64,000 bases of DNA from Glebionis coronaria (lineage: Eukaryota > Streptophyta > Magnoliopsida > Asterales > Asteraceae), in NCBI GenBank assembly GCA_025667525.1, contig CM046874.1, positions 279,432,380 to 279,496,379 of the forward strand, given 5' to 3'. The notes under the pieces are model-generated. The model was given only the letters and a program-made list of their open reading frames with translations. It was not told where the DNA came from and searched no databases. The position numbers and the translations under genes were made by a program. Positions 45,246 through 56,908 of this stretch are shown here, one piece after another. Positions within the stretch are counted from its first letter, which is position 1; each line of letters begins with the position of its first letter.

Positions 45246-46112
45246 TTAAAACTTGAGGAGTTGGTTGTCACAAGGAGTTTGAGAATTGCTTTGGATAACA
45301 TGAACCCTTTCTTCAAATTGATTGTTTGTTTGAACCATTGCTTTAGTCTCAATGATGTCCAAAGCCTCTTGGTAAGTTTTAAGAAGAATATTCCCTCCCG
45401 CGGAAGCATTGAGTGAATCTTGGTGGTGAGATTTAAGGCCATTATAGAAGAGATTGATTTGGTGAACATGATCCAATCCATGATTAGGGCATCTCCTCAA
45501 TAACTCACTATACTCTTCCCAAGCATCACTAAAGGATTGACTAGGTTTTTGTTGAAAGCCTATAATTAAAGTCCTCAAAGCCATCGTCATATGTGGAGGA
45601 AAGAACTTGTTCAAAAACTTAGTGGTGAAACCATCCCATGTGGTGATACTATCGGGTGGTTGGGTGTCCAACCAATGCTTAGAAAGTCCCTCTAGGGAAA
45701 ATGACACTAACATCAACCTAATCACCTCATGTGGAACTCCATTATGCTTAATGGTATTGCAAAGAGAAAGGAATCTCTTAAGGTGAGCATGAGGATCCTC
45801 ATTCTTGTTACCAAAGAAAGGTGATTGTGAAACCATAGTGATCATAGATGTATGTAGCTCAAATGTGTTTGCGGGAAAGTCGGGAATCTTAATAGCACTA
45901 GCATATCCATGAATATTTGTTTGCATACGTTCCAACAAAGAGCGATTATCAATAGCCATGGCTTCTTGTGGTGGAGGAGTCAAAGCACGATTCTCGTGAT
46001 CGGCTTGGTGGACGGTGGTGGTCTTACTCTTTCTCTTTTTCTTCCTTTTCGGAGGAAGAGGTTGTACACCAATCGGTATTTGTGCACGCCCGCGAGTGAG
46101 CATGCAACTCAA
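45246..46112 (-). pseudogene. Athila-2 gag N-terminal part (288 codons)
   Basis: Basic N-terminus (PPKRKKKRKSK, possible nuclear or RNA-binding signal), then the retrotransposon gag domain: PFFGNKNEDPHAHLKRFLSLC, MLVSFSLEGLSKHWLD, WDGFTTKFLNKFFPP, RCPNHGLDHVHQINLFYNGL, ASAGGN. It stops at TAA (45246-45248), followed in the same frame by CAA-GAG and the rest of gag-pol. A CAA to TAA change is the simplest reading. Start: the first Met (MSCMLTRGRAQ); the fourth residue Met aligns with the MLTR-type start of the other Athila elements and may be the real one. Confidence 0.88.
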
Positions 46113-46857
46113 TACGAGGAATGAGATAGAAGCTCTCGTGTGACTTTGAAGAGAAATGGATTATCCTCTTCGAGTTTCAATATTAAATATCCACAAGAAA
46201 ATAACAATATACGTATGTACTACTTGGGTGCAAGACCCTCAATGAAGCCTTCCTTCTTAGAATACTTACAAGTGAACGGGGGGTTAGGTGGCGCGAAGCA
46301 CTTAAGTACCTATTGACCCTTAGATGGCATTTATAGCACATCGCCTTTCTATTCACTTAAATGTTCGTATTCTTCGAATTGTTGCTTATTGAGAGTATTT
46401 ATCTATTCTTGCTTTATTTTGTTTGATCGATACACGTGTCAAGGACCGGAACGCCCCTCAACACGGTGTATTGCCTCGGCAATACTTATGGAGAATATGT
46501 AGATTGGTTGTTCTTATACGTATACGTATTTACTTATAATAATATATGGAAAATATTTTTGTATTTATGAGTTTTTACGAGAAAATACTATATGTACATA
46601 AAAACCGAGAGAATCCAATAATATATATTTTTTGGTGCAATCTCTTAGGAAAAAGATTGCTTTTTGGATTTTTTAATTTTTTTGGTCAATTCTTTAGGAA
46701 AAGAATTGTTTTGTTAATTTTTATTTTTTTATATATTTTTATATTTTTGATTTTTTATTTGTTTTTGATTTATGATACGTAAAAATAACGTTCACAAGGT
46801 GAGCGGATCCCAAAAGCCAATGAAAACCGTCAATCGATAGTCTCTCGTAAAGTCAAA
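46113..46857 (-). other. Athila-2 untranslated leader
   Basis: About 745 bp. It includes the conserved Athila leader block (46261-46306; minus CACTTAAGTGCTTCGCGCC-type start, C-run, CTTGTAAGTATT) and a very T-rich stretch at 46600-46770. No credible gene. Confidence 0.6.
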
Positions 46858-46875
46858 GAACCGGCAGCGGCGCCA
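46858..46875 (-). promoter_or_regulatory. Athila-2 primer binding site (tRNA-Asp type)
   Basis: Minus strand TGGCGCCGCTGCCGG, two bases inside the LTR. Fourteen of these 15 match the complement of tRNA-Asp; the following bases (TTC) no longer match. Confidence 0.82.
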
Positions 46876-46877
46876 TT

Positions 46878-49800
46878 TGAAATTGTGTATAATGCAGTTA
46901 GTTTTTTCTCAGTTCTTGCTAATTGAAAGTCCAACCAATATCGGGTTTTTAACTGTTTTTGGTTGTTAATCTTGTTTGGATATTCTATTTGCTAATTCAA
47001 CAAAGTCTTGCAAAACGGAAAAATATTACCTACTTATATGTAAAACATTTTGCAAATACCAAGTTTTTATTCAAGTAATATTCAAAATGTAAAATTTGAA
47101 ACTTAAAGGACTGAAAATGTAAATTCTAGGAAAGTAAAATGCTTGAAATGTAAATTCTAACAAGTCTAGGGACTGAAAGTGTAAATCAGTTAACTACAAG
47201 GACCAAATATGTGAAACTTGTAACAAACTAACCAAAATGTAACAAATTCAACAACTTGCTAACTTAATTTAACAAATCTCAAAACTGAAAGGACTAAAAT
47301 TTGCAAACCCTAAAAACAATGAAGATTAGCCAAGTTTAGAAACTGCTTAAAACATTAAGGACCAAATTGCAATTTCAGAAACTTATTAAGTAAAAACGGG
47401 CTTGAAAAGAAAATAAGCTCGTTTGAGCTTATTACTAGACCAAAATCAATTAGACAAGTTGCAAAACACTTTAAATCCAAAATAAGCTATGTCTGTAAAA
47501 GGATTTTTGCTGAAAGTTCAAAATAAGCAAATAAGCACTTCTTAATAAGCCCAAAATAAGCTACAGAACAAACCAAACAAGCACAACTTGATTTTCTTGC
47601 CAAAACTGATTAAGCAACTCAAAAGATGAACGGGAAATCAAACTAGAACGAATTTCATCTAATATTAAGCTAGGAATCTGAATAAAGCTCAAAAGTGCTT
47701 ATCGTTGACCAAGCGTTGACCAAACTTTTTTGACAGAAAGTTGAAACTTTCAAAAATCATGTAACTCCATATTCTAAGTAGATTTGTGAAGAAAAATGGC
47801 CAGGTTAATGAAGAGAATCAAGAGATACAAAATTTCAGTTTCAAGTTACAGAAACATGCCTCAACTTAGCTTATCTGAATTTTGCTTATTTCTATTTGCT
47901 TATTGAAAACTGTATAGAATGCTTATAGGTACTGAAACTACATATGTTGGACTACAAATGAGAGCTGGTTTGACAAGATTTCATCAAGTAACCAGTTCAA
48001 GCCAAGCAGATGAAATTGAGAACTTTTAAAAGGCAAAAATGACTGAAAATGACCCAAAGCTTTTTATGGCCAATTGCCTGTTTGACCAGTTACTTGACTA
48101 GAAACTTACTCAAAACACTTTAATATGACCTTATGACTAGAAATGAACTCTAAAATTGCCAAGATTCAATACTTGAAAACCAATAACAGACTAATGCCAA
48201 ACACTCCTTTACTGAGTTTTAAAGAAATTTCCAAAGACTTTTTAATAGCTGGATTAAACTGAATGAAAAGCTTTTATCTACCAAACTTGAGACTTCAAAT
48301 CAGATGTTATAAGGCTACAAACAAGCACTAAGAACTACAATTACTCAATCAAGGTACAAGTACTAAATTTGACTGAAAACAAGCTATGACTAAACACAAT
48401 CCAAAATCAATAAGCAGTAAAACAAGATTAAAGCTACAAGTAATCAAAGATCAAACAATAAGCAAATCTAAACAACTTTGATCATGCATTCAACAAGATT
48501 TACTCTAGGAAATGTAGCATGCCTTTAACAAATTCAGTGGAACAAAAATAAGAACTTTAAAACCTTTTGTAGTAAACCATTAGGAAGAAGAGGAGTGCTG
48601 AACTCTCTTACCCTAGTGATAACCACCACCTTATCACTAGATCATCTATTCAATCATCAAAAACAGCTACTAATCAACAAAAATCATCATCAAGGCTTGA
48701 AAACTTCAATAAAGCTAGTTTCTGAACTGGAATCACAACAACAGCTACCAAACTCCTTCAAAGTCAGTTATGATCATTCAATGATCATAACAAACTCAAT
48801 TCAGTAACAATATGATCAAATAGTAGCAGGGAATGAACAGTAAGATGAATAGGAGAATTGGCGGGAAAAATAGAATTCAAGTTTTATTCCATGAAAGTTG
48901 TTACAAAGCTGTTGAAAAGCTACTAACTAACTAACTAACTCAAGAGTTTGTCAGACTCTTGAGTAGTTAGGGTAAAAAGGAAGGGAAATGAGAGAGAATT
49001 GAAAAGTGTGTGTTTTTTTACAAAATTTAACTACTCTTTACAAATGAGGACTAGTAGGCTATTTATAGATATGAAGAGGAAGTTTGTTGGGGATGATGAC
49101 GTGTTGAGACCAATCCCAGGTCTCCACGTGGCATGATTCTGCAAACTCATCTTCAAGGTATGAACACCAATTGGGGTTTTCTTCTTGAGTGGATCTCATG
49201 TTAATTGGTTGATACCATTGTGTTCGTCTCTTCAAAACAAGCATTTTTGGTGTTTACATCTTTTCATGAAATTGATTGTAGCTCAAAAACGATCCTGGAA
49301 ATGTTTTTGGTAGTTTGAAGAAGACACGTGTCACTTTCTGATTGGTTGAATAAGTGTCACACGGATTGCACTGTTAGGATATGGTAATTAATTTTGGCGG
49401 CTGCTAGTGGATATTAATTACCCTTAGGTGGCAATCCGTGTGCCATGTTTACTCTCTTCTTATTGGCTAGAACTTGTGTCACATGGATCAAACTAGTAGA
49501 ATTTTCCAACTTTGGCAGTTTCAGCCCTTGTAGTTTGGCAGATTGCATTTAAAGCTTGTAACTTCATTTCTTTGGCACTTTAAGTCCTCCAAACTTCATC
49601 TTTGAGCAGAATTGACCCTTTGACTTTGTTGACCTGATAGTTGACCAATTTTGACTTTGATCTTGACTTTTTACAATATTTGCACTTTAGTCCTTCAACT
49701 TTGGCATTTTGTCAAGATAGGTCCTTGTACTTCAAAGTCTTGTCACTTTTGATCCTTCTTTGTCTTTTTCATCCATTTGAGCTTGATTTTTCCTTGTTTG

Positions 49801-49944
49801 CTTAAAAATGTATCCTTTTACCTACACAAGTGTACACAAACACAAACATACCACATAATACTGTTTTTGCAAGATAATTTGGTATTTTGCTTCATGTTTT
49901 AGGGTTATTTGTTGATAAAAGGATATGAGTTTAAGCTCATATCA
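46878..49944 (-). repeat. Athila-2 LTR, 3067 bp (5' LTR in element sense)
   Basis: Same length and ends as 28740-31806, with about 33 substitutions and no indels noticed. The TATA-like box is at 49059-49068. Confidence 0.93.
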
Positions 49945-49949
49945 ATTTT
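49945..49949. repeat. Athila-2 target duplication, right (ATTTT)
   Basis: Identical to 28735-28739. Confidence 0.88.
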
Positions 49950-52030
49950 CAATAATTTAGATGAGATACGGTTGCAATTTGAAAGGGAGAAACTTCATGA
50001 GGTTAAAGCGAAAATATGTCTAGAAATCCTTCGCACACAGTTTAAGGAATTATTTGCCTCAACAATGTTACCTCCTTTTGATTATTCGGATCCAATGCTT
50101 CACTAGCTTTTCAACCCGCATACGGGTTGCCAGACTGAAACCTTTAGAAGTGGTTTACGCAATCACATCAATATACTTGAGAAATGTATTGAGGCCTGGT
50201 TAGTTAATTACAACGAGATACGGTTGAAAAAGGGTCAGATTCAGACAATCAAGGAGTCTTCTAAACCATTACATGCAATAATACCTCATGAACATGAGAG
50301 AGAAACACGCTTCAAGCTGCCGTCAAGAAATGATCAGATCTGCCCAGTGCAAGAAATGGGTGCCAATATGGTCGTCACGGTAAACAAGAGCATGGAATCG
50401 GAAGGAAAGCATTATACAAGCATCAAGTCAGGGAATGATATAGACATCTCTTATGATGACACCATACCCGTTTATGATGAAGGGCCTACAAATATGGTAC
50501 AATGTCATGTTGTATATGATGTATATGCTGATGAAATGCTGCATATTGAGCATTTCGAACCTAATCATGACAAACATGGGATGGAAAAGAGTGATCGTGA
50601 TACCGTTTCTGATTCATCCGATGTGCGTCATAATGGGGGAGAAAATGTTCAAATGCTAACAATAATGATAATTTCCTTATGACTGATTCATTAACTACTT
50701 CTGATTCCAAGGTTAAAGAGCTCGGAATGATTGTAGCTCATCAATCTAAAGATCTTGAGGATGCCAAACTTGAATTTTCGAAGAAAACGAACAAATTTGA
50801 AACATATTTTGAAAAACTTAAAAAGTCAAACGTTGTTCTTGAACGAAAATTAGATCAAAAAGTTCTAGATTCTAAAGCTGAAAAGGATAATCTTTTGAAA
50901 CAAATTAAGTTGCTAGAATCTAAATTGGCATCCCAAGATAAATTGCTCAAAGAGAATTAGACTTTAAAGGTTCAAGTTCAGGAAAAGGTTTTCCAATAGC
51001 GGCTCTGAAAAATGAGTTGAGGAAAACTAAAGGAACTAGTGTGGACACTAAGCTTGAAAAACCATCAATCTTGGGGAAACCGCCTCAAAATCAGTTCGTC
51101 AGACAACTGACTGCATTTAGATCCAAGCGACCACAATCCTCGAGACCGCGGTTTGCCTCCCAAGTTGATATGGTTCATCTCTCTAGACCAGTCACACGAC
51201 CAACTAGGGCCAATGTGACTTCAACAGCTTTTGCAAGACCTAATAACATGATTGCCTCTAGTCTCCCTAGACATAGTTTAAAGAACACGTCTCGAACTAG
51301 CTCAAATGACGTTCATTACAAATTTGGTCTAAGGGAAGCTATTCAAAAGACAAGTAAGAGATAGGAATTTCAAACCTAGTCAGATGCCTTCTAGATTATC
51401 CAACACTGCTAAACATAGCATGTCATATACTAGGAGCATCAATCAATCATCTAGGAATTCTAGATCTTACTCAGACATTAAATATACTACTTGTAAAACA
51501 TGTAGGAAATGTGTCTTTAAGGAAAATCGTGACTCTTGTGTCAAGAGATTCCTTAATGAGGTGAACTCCTGGGCTAGAGTCAGATCCCAGTGGTTAGCTA
51601 AAATCAAACCCATTAGTAAAGTTTAGCGTCTCACTGGTAGAACTTTCTCTCTTGTAGGAAACGAGTGCCCTTTAACTAGCATAGTCTCCGATCTTACTAA
51701 GACTACTAGGGAGGAAATTGAAAAGGATGATACATCACTTAAGCCTGAACTTAAGGTTTTCTATAAAAGGAAACGTTTGCCAGCTAAGACAAGTGAATCA
51801 TCTCCTCAGGTCACCCCTGGCACAAGAAAAGAAAACTGTGAATCCTCGCAGGGTTCTAAGATAGATCGCTAACCCATATAAAAGCATACAAACTCCAATT
51901 GAGAATGCAGGTACCAAAGTCAAGGATCAACAATAACAAACCGGTACGATCTTTGTATACCGTTCAACTAAGGACACTCTCAGAGTTTGGTTACTAAGGA
52001 AGCAGATATCAGAGAAATAAGTGTCTCAGG
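49950..52030 (+). pseudogene. Copia A gag-like region, main part, broken
   Basis: Continues from 28739. Pieces: 49950-50106 (NLDEIRLQFEREKLHE...), 50224-50682, 50679-50960 (coiled coil nearly identical to element B), 51017-51364 (RPRFASQVDMVHLSR) and 51384-51626 (TCRKCVFKENRDSC, where the knuckle His is Arg). At least three stops and two frame changes. 50224-50550 includes an acidic stretch (DDTIPVYDEGP...TVSDSSDVRHNGGEN) absent from B but familiar from Asteraceae copia gag regions. Non-functional. Confidence 0.75.
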
Positions 52031-52059
52031 GGATTTGTAGTTAAGCTTACTGTATATGG

Positions 52060-53460
52060 TTTATTCTTAAATATCAGAGATGACCCGATCTTCAAATAAA
52101 GGAAAGTTTATCGCCGATGATAAGCTTATCCTCACAAACGAGAAATTAAATTTTCTCAGACACGAGCTTACATTAAAACTATTCAAAGGTTTTAAGCTCG
52201 TGTACGTGGTTTATCGTTAAATATCATAAGATAACCAGATCTTCAAATAAAGGAAAGTTTATCGCCGATGATAAACTTATCCTAACAAACGAGAAATTAA
52301 ATTTTCTCGGACACGAGCTTACTTTAAACCTATTCCAAGGTTTTAAGCTCGTGTAAAATGGCTCATCGTTAAATATCAGACCATGACCCGATCTTCAAAT
52401 ATAGGAAAGTTTATCGCCGATGATAAACTTATCCTCACAAACGAGAAATTAAATTTTCTCGGACACGAGCTAAAATTAAAAATATTCAAAGGTTTCAAGC
52501 TCGTGTACATGGTTCATTGTTAAATGTAAGACAATGACCCGGACGTCAAATAAAGGGAAGTTTATCTATGCAACGATAACTTACACTCAAAACGAGAAAT
52601 AAAATTTTCTCGTACACGAGCTTACATTAAAACTATTCAAAAGTTTTAAGCTCGTGTAAATGGCTTACAGTCGGATCACAGATTGTAAACCGAGCATCAA
52701 AGTAAGGAAAGTTTATCGCTGATGATAAACTTTTCCTCACAACGAGAAATTAATTTTTCTCCGGCATGAGCTTATATTAAAAACATTCGAAGTTTTTAAG
52801 CTCATGCACAACGGCTTGCAGTCACATGACAGATTGTAACCCGCGCTTCAAAGAAAGGAAAGTTTATCGTCGATGATAAACTTATCCTCACTAACGAGAA
52901 ATTAAATTTTCTCAGACACGAGCTTACATTAAAACTATTCAAAGGTCTTAAGCTCGTGTAAAGTGGCGTATAATCACATTTCAGATTATGCCCCGGACTT
53001 CAAATAAAGGAAAGTTTATCGCCGATGATAAACTTATCCTTACAACGAGAAATTAATTTTTCTCGGGCATGAGCTAATATTAAAAACATTCGAAGTTTTT
53101 AAGCTCATGCACTATGACTTACAGTTAAATATCAGACTATAACTCGGACTTCACTTTTTAGGAAAGCTTATCTTTAATGATACTTATCCCCGAAACGGGA
53201 AATTAATTTTTCTCGGTCATGAGCTTGTATTAAAACATTCCAAGTTTTAAGCTCAGAAAGGAAAGTATATCTTTTAAATAAGAGAACTTTTCCTCATAAC
53301 GGGAAATTCATCTTTCTCGGTCATGAGCTTTACGTTAAAACATTCAAAAGTTTTTCAAGCTCAAGAAAACGACTTCTAAGTAAATGTCAGCTTAGAACTC
53401 GCTCTTCAGTTAAAAGGAAAGTTTATCGCTGATGGTAACTTATCCTTAACAACGGGAAGT
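52060..53460 (+). repeat. Tandem array of structured ~151-bp units (copia A)
   Basis: About nine to ten units, starting near 52099, 52251, 52403, 52553, 52704, 52857, 53008, 53160, 53269 (short) and 53415. Same four inverted repeats as in B. H4 stems include TCATTGT/ACAATGA (52514-52537), GTATAAT/ATTATGC (52968-52991), TTACAGT/ATTGTAA (52665-52688), TTGCAGT/ATTGTAA (52816-52839) and TTCTAAG/CTTAGAA (53374-53397). H3 exists in two paired forms, GCATG/CATGC and ACACG/CGTGT. Confidence 0.92.
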
Positions 53461-54364
53461 TTACAACTTCTCGAACTTGAGCTCGTTTAGTAAGATATTC
53501 AAATTCTTAAGCTCAGGTATTTGGTTTTCAAAATGTTGAACATAATTTTTTCAAGAATTTTTCAAAAGGTTTTTCTAAATCTTTCCAAATTGTGTGTTCA
53601 AAATGTTTTGATAAAAAGAGCATGTCTTCTGGAATCAATAATATTTACGATCCTAGAGATGTCGTTCAATAATGACACGGGAAAGTTCGATCAGAAGTTT
53701 AAATGATTTAAAACATGCTCAAAATGGTTTGCTTTTTTATATTCAAGTCAAGCATTTCACCGGAAAGCTTTGACTCAACAATGGGAATTAATTTTTTCGG
53801 GCATGGTTTATTTTATAACCATGTAAGGGATTGTGTTTACGTAATAACACAATCTAACACGAATCTATGTACGTGTTAGTGCATTTATTTGTTAAAACAA
53901 GAGAAATCTTGTTTTTTTAACAATCCGCAGCAATTTACAATTGATATCTACATACTCGACGATGCGACTACTCAAACGGCGAATACAAATCTTTCAATAG
54001 AACACGGGTCAACAATTGAGGGGGAGCAATTGACCAGCATTCATAATCTTTGATGCCAAAAGTGCCAAGTTCACAAATTGGTGTAAAGACAACGATATCA
54101 TTCGTACACATGGTGTCAAGAGATAACTTCAGACGTGACGAGGCGACCAACATTCGTGAACAAGAACCATGTGATTCTATCATATGATGTTCTTCATCAT
54201 TCAGGTCCAACCTCGTATATTATTAATCTTGTGAATTCATTATCATATATGATCTTTGCACGTGATAAATACCTTACATTTGTGTTTAAAAGGTATTTTA
54301 TTTATGTTTCAAGTACACCCTCATTAATTTGAGGGGGAGCTTGTGTAAATCATGAAGATAATTG
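53461..54364 (+). other. Copia A non-coding tail, first part
   Basis: Counterpart of 37561-38510 in B, with PPT-like TTGAGGGGGAGC tracts near 54015 and 54329. No gene supported. Confidence 0.55.
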
Positions 54365-54803
54365 TGTTGAGTCTTAGGATCTAGACTCATCTGGGATATA
54401 TAACAATGATTGTAATGCACAGCGGAACATAATAACAAACACAATCAAAGTTATGAACAAGGCTTTCTTATTCATAAACTGCTTACTAATAAGCTACTAA
54501 CTGCTCCTGGTGCCTTATAGGCTCGACACCAAGAGGAACACACACACACCTTTAATTTACATTGTATATGAATGAATGCTCAACATGTGTGTCTAACCCT
54601 CTTTATATAATAGAGGGACTAGGGTTTACAAGCCAAACCCTAGCTTACTAACTAAGCTAACCTAATATTACATATTAGGTCCTTATTGTTTCTTCTGTCT
54701 TCATCTCTGCCTATAGGTTTTGTAATCATCAAATCTGTATGTCCCAACAATCTTCCCCTATTTGATATTACAAAACAATGTGCATGAAGAAACAATGCTC
54801 GAA
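54365..54803 (-). mobile_element. Truncated copia-type element: one LTR plus a short internal stub
   Basis: Absent from the matching place in element B (near 38519). 54365-54749 reads TGTTGAG...CCCAACA, 385 bp with TG/CA ends. Next to it AATCTTCCCC is a minus-strand polypurine tract, so this is a 3' LTR in minus orientation with about 54 bp of internal sequence. A minus-strand TATA-like TTATATAAAG lies near 54605. No target duplication, and about six bases of A are missing, suggesting a deletion. Confidence 0.7.
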
Positions 54804-56739
54804 CATTTTTCTTCCCAAATTTTCTTAAAATGTTATTAAATCAATTGATATTAAAAACATCGATCGGGTTAATATTTTTAATATGGGGGAGAAAATGTGA
54901 TCTAATATGGGAGATGATTAATCACAAATGGTTTGACTTAACGTGATAGCTTATCCCGACATGTGTGAAATGTTTTCGGATATCGTGGCATATGTTAAGG
55001 GGGGGGGGGGGGGGGCAAAATGGATTTCATGGTAACATACACTTACCCAAAACATATCTATTCACGACGGTGAAGATTGTGGTGACATAAGGATGGTGGG
55101 ATAGGTTAAAGTCCAATGATTCTTCTAGAACCGGAGGAATCTTCCCAATGACGTTCCATAGCTAGAAATAGTAGTCCTTAGGAAAGATGGAGAAAGATTG
55201 TGAATGTAGCTGAATGCCAACCAAGTACTTAAGTTAGCACTGGAACAATCACAACAAGGTGCTAGCTATGACGTATTGGTAAGCATTGAAGGGTTTAAAG
55301 AATGAAAAAGAGTTGTAAAGATAAAGGGTGAAAAGAAAGAAGCCCTCCTTACAACTTAGGCAGAAACCGGGTCAACACATATGCTATTAAGATCATTTTT
55401 AATGATGCTTGATATTGAAGATAAGACATCATGGACCCAGTGATGCAATGCACAACCCATCCCAGCTAACTCAAATATCTCTCAACAGATATTTGTTTTA
55501 ATCACACGGAGACATCGCATTATGTATTGATTTATTCACTCTGAATAAATTGGTATTGAAATGGTGGCACTCCTCTCTAGCCTCCGATCACTAAAATCTA
55601 AAATACACGATCGAGTCTAGAGCCATTTGAGATCATCAAATATCTCATTAGGACACACTTCAATAATTCCTTGCTTCTTCACACACTATGAAAAGTAAGA
55701 AAGATCTTAAGAGTCCTACGCAAAATCTTCATGATCTTGCCTCAACATTCGAGTAATACGAAAGTATTTACAATGAAGATGGAAATCCTTCTTGAGCGAA
55801 TATCAAAAAGCTCATGGTAGGTGACTTGTGCGATTCTTTACGAATGAAGCTTGTGATAACTGGAAAGCAACAGTGGTTTAATCCTTAACTGAACTTAAAC
55901 ACGTTCCAGGCCTCTAAGCAATATCTTAGTGATCTTGCCAGAACACTCAGAGTGACACTTTATAGTGTTTATAGTGATGAGTAGAAATCCTTCTAGTGTT
56001 AACATCAAACAGCACTTGGTAGGTAACTTGCAAGATTCTATATGAATCAAGCTCGTGACAACTGGAAAGAAACGATGGTGCGATTCTTTAATGAATCAAA
56101 CTTGTTCCAAGAATCGGATTTGACGTCTTCAATCATGCGGATAATTTTATCCAAATGATTCACTCTTTACGTTCGCAGTCAGCTTTGGATGGTCGAGTAA
56201 AGAGAACCAGTTTACCCGCGAAATCTTGTCAAGGAGGTTCTTAATTGAAACTACTTGCCACAAGTACGATATTTTATATCGTCCAAAGGTCTTCACCGAC
56301 CGGAGGTAAAATGCTACTGAATTAGATTGAAATGTTCAAAGCCATTTCATCCGTGTATATGTTTTGTTGCTAACTGTCTTATGCAACGTAACAAGAAGGT
56401 GGCTTTGCGGTGTACAATCCAGAAGAAGTCGTCCCCGCATGCTTATACTTTCTGCACTTAATACTTCAACAAATTCAAGAAAGCCTAAAAGTCAAGTCTT
56501 CCGTTGTATCAAACTCTGAAGGTTTCAAGAATTCATCAAGGTATAAGTATGTGGAACATGAAGTCACGAGGAGGCGAATATCACAAGTGATGAATGCACA
56601 CGGTCAAGGCAATGAAACATGATCAAGACTAAAGTCAAAGATCTCATCTGCATATTCACAAGAACAAGATCGAAGACTCAAGCATAGTATGCTAGGTTTA
56701 AGATTTTGTGAAATGGTTTGACCTCCCTTAGGGGGAGAT
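54804..56739 (+). other. Copia A non-coding tail, second part
   Basis: Aligns with 38535-40429 of B. Includes the ATATTAAAAA inverted repeat, a GGGGGAG tract near 54888, a 17-G run at 54999-55015, and the ~200-bp duplication near 55720-56120. A hairpin there (ACACT/AGTGT near 55964) is in the position of AATAC/GTATT in the left unit. No gene. Confidence 0.55.
54999..55015. repeat. Homopolymer of 17 G
   Basis: Replaces ordinary sequence found in copia B (about 38720-38735). Either microsatellite growth or an assembly or sequencing artefact. Confidence 0.85.
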
Positions 56740-56908
56740 TTTTGGAAATACGTTTTTCCAAAGAAAGTCTCGATCACATCATTGGTAGCATAGATCACGA
56801 GCTATAGACTATTTAGGACATTGTAACTTGGAGTGACCTCCCTTAGGGGGAGATTGTTGGAAATACGTTTTTACGTATTTAGGAAGGATCGGTCACTCCA
56901 ACGATATA
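56740..56908 (+). repeat. Copia A double LTR start and truncated 3' LTR
   Basis: A worn LTR start (TTTTGGAAATACG) at about 56739 after GGGGGAGAT, then PPT TTAGGGGGAGAT and the true 3' LTR start at 56855. The LTR breaks off at 56908 where Athila-3 inserted; the last five bases are ATATA. Confidence 0.75.

Larger units (their letters stand above)
28740..49944 (-). mobile_element. Athila-2: Athila-lineage Ty3-gypsy retrotransposon, full length, minus strand
   Basis: LTRs 28740-31806 and 46878-49944 are both 3067 bp and differ at about 33 sites by eye (about 1.1%). That gives roughly 0.4 Myr at 1.3e-8/site/yr, so it is older than Athila-1. TSD is a perfect ATTTT. It has PBS, PPT, and a gag-PR-RT-RH-IN frame running from 46112 to 33769 once two in-frame stops and copia B (34211-40835) are discounted. 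Gag differs strongly from Athila-1 and -3 (MITMVSQSPFFGNKNEDPHAHLKRF type), so this is a separate Athila sub-lineage. Confidence 0.93.
28320..56908 (+). mobile_element. Copia element A: gag-only Ty1/copia relative, interrupted by Athila-2
   Basis: Segments 28320-28739 and 49945-56908 belong together. They join across the perfect Athila-2 TSD and match element B in order: gag-like frame, tandem hairpin array, long non-coding tail, double PPT/LTR boundary. The 5' LTR and PBS seen in B cannot be found before 28320, so the left end is truncated or too diverged; the start is approximate. The 3' LTR survives for 54 bp (56855-56908) before Athila-3. Similarity to B is roughly 90% in the best gag stretch by eye. 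No protease, integrase or RT motif was found. Confidence 0.75.

Noticed and set aside
45246..45251. TAA-CAA between Athila-2 gag and pol as programmed readthrough
   Set aside because: It falls before the zinc knuckle inside gag, not at a gag/pol border, and fits a CAA to TAA mutation; Athila-1 gag has no stop at the corresponding place.
46546..46782. 78-codon hydrophobic frame
   Set aside because: Product of a T-rich leader stretch (poly-Phe/Ile/Leu), on the strand opposite the element's genes.
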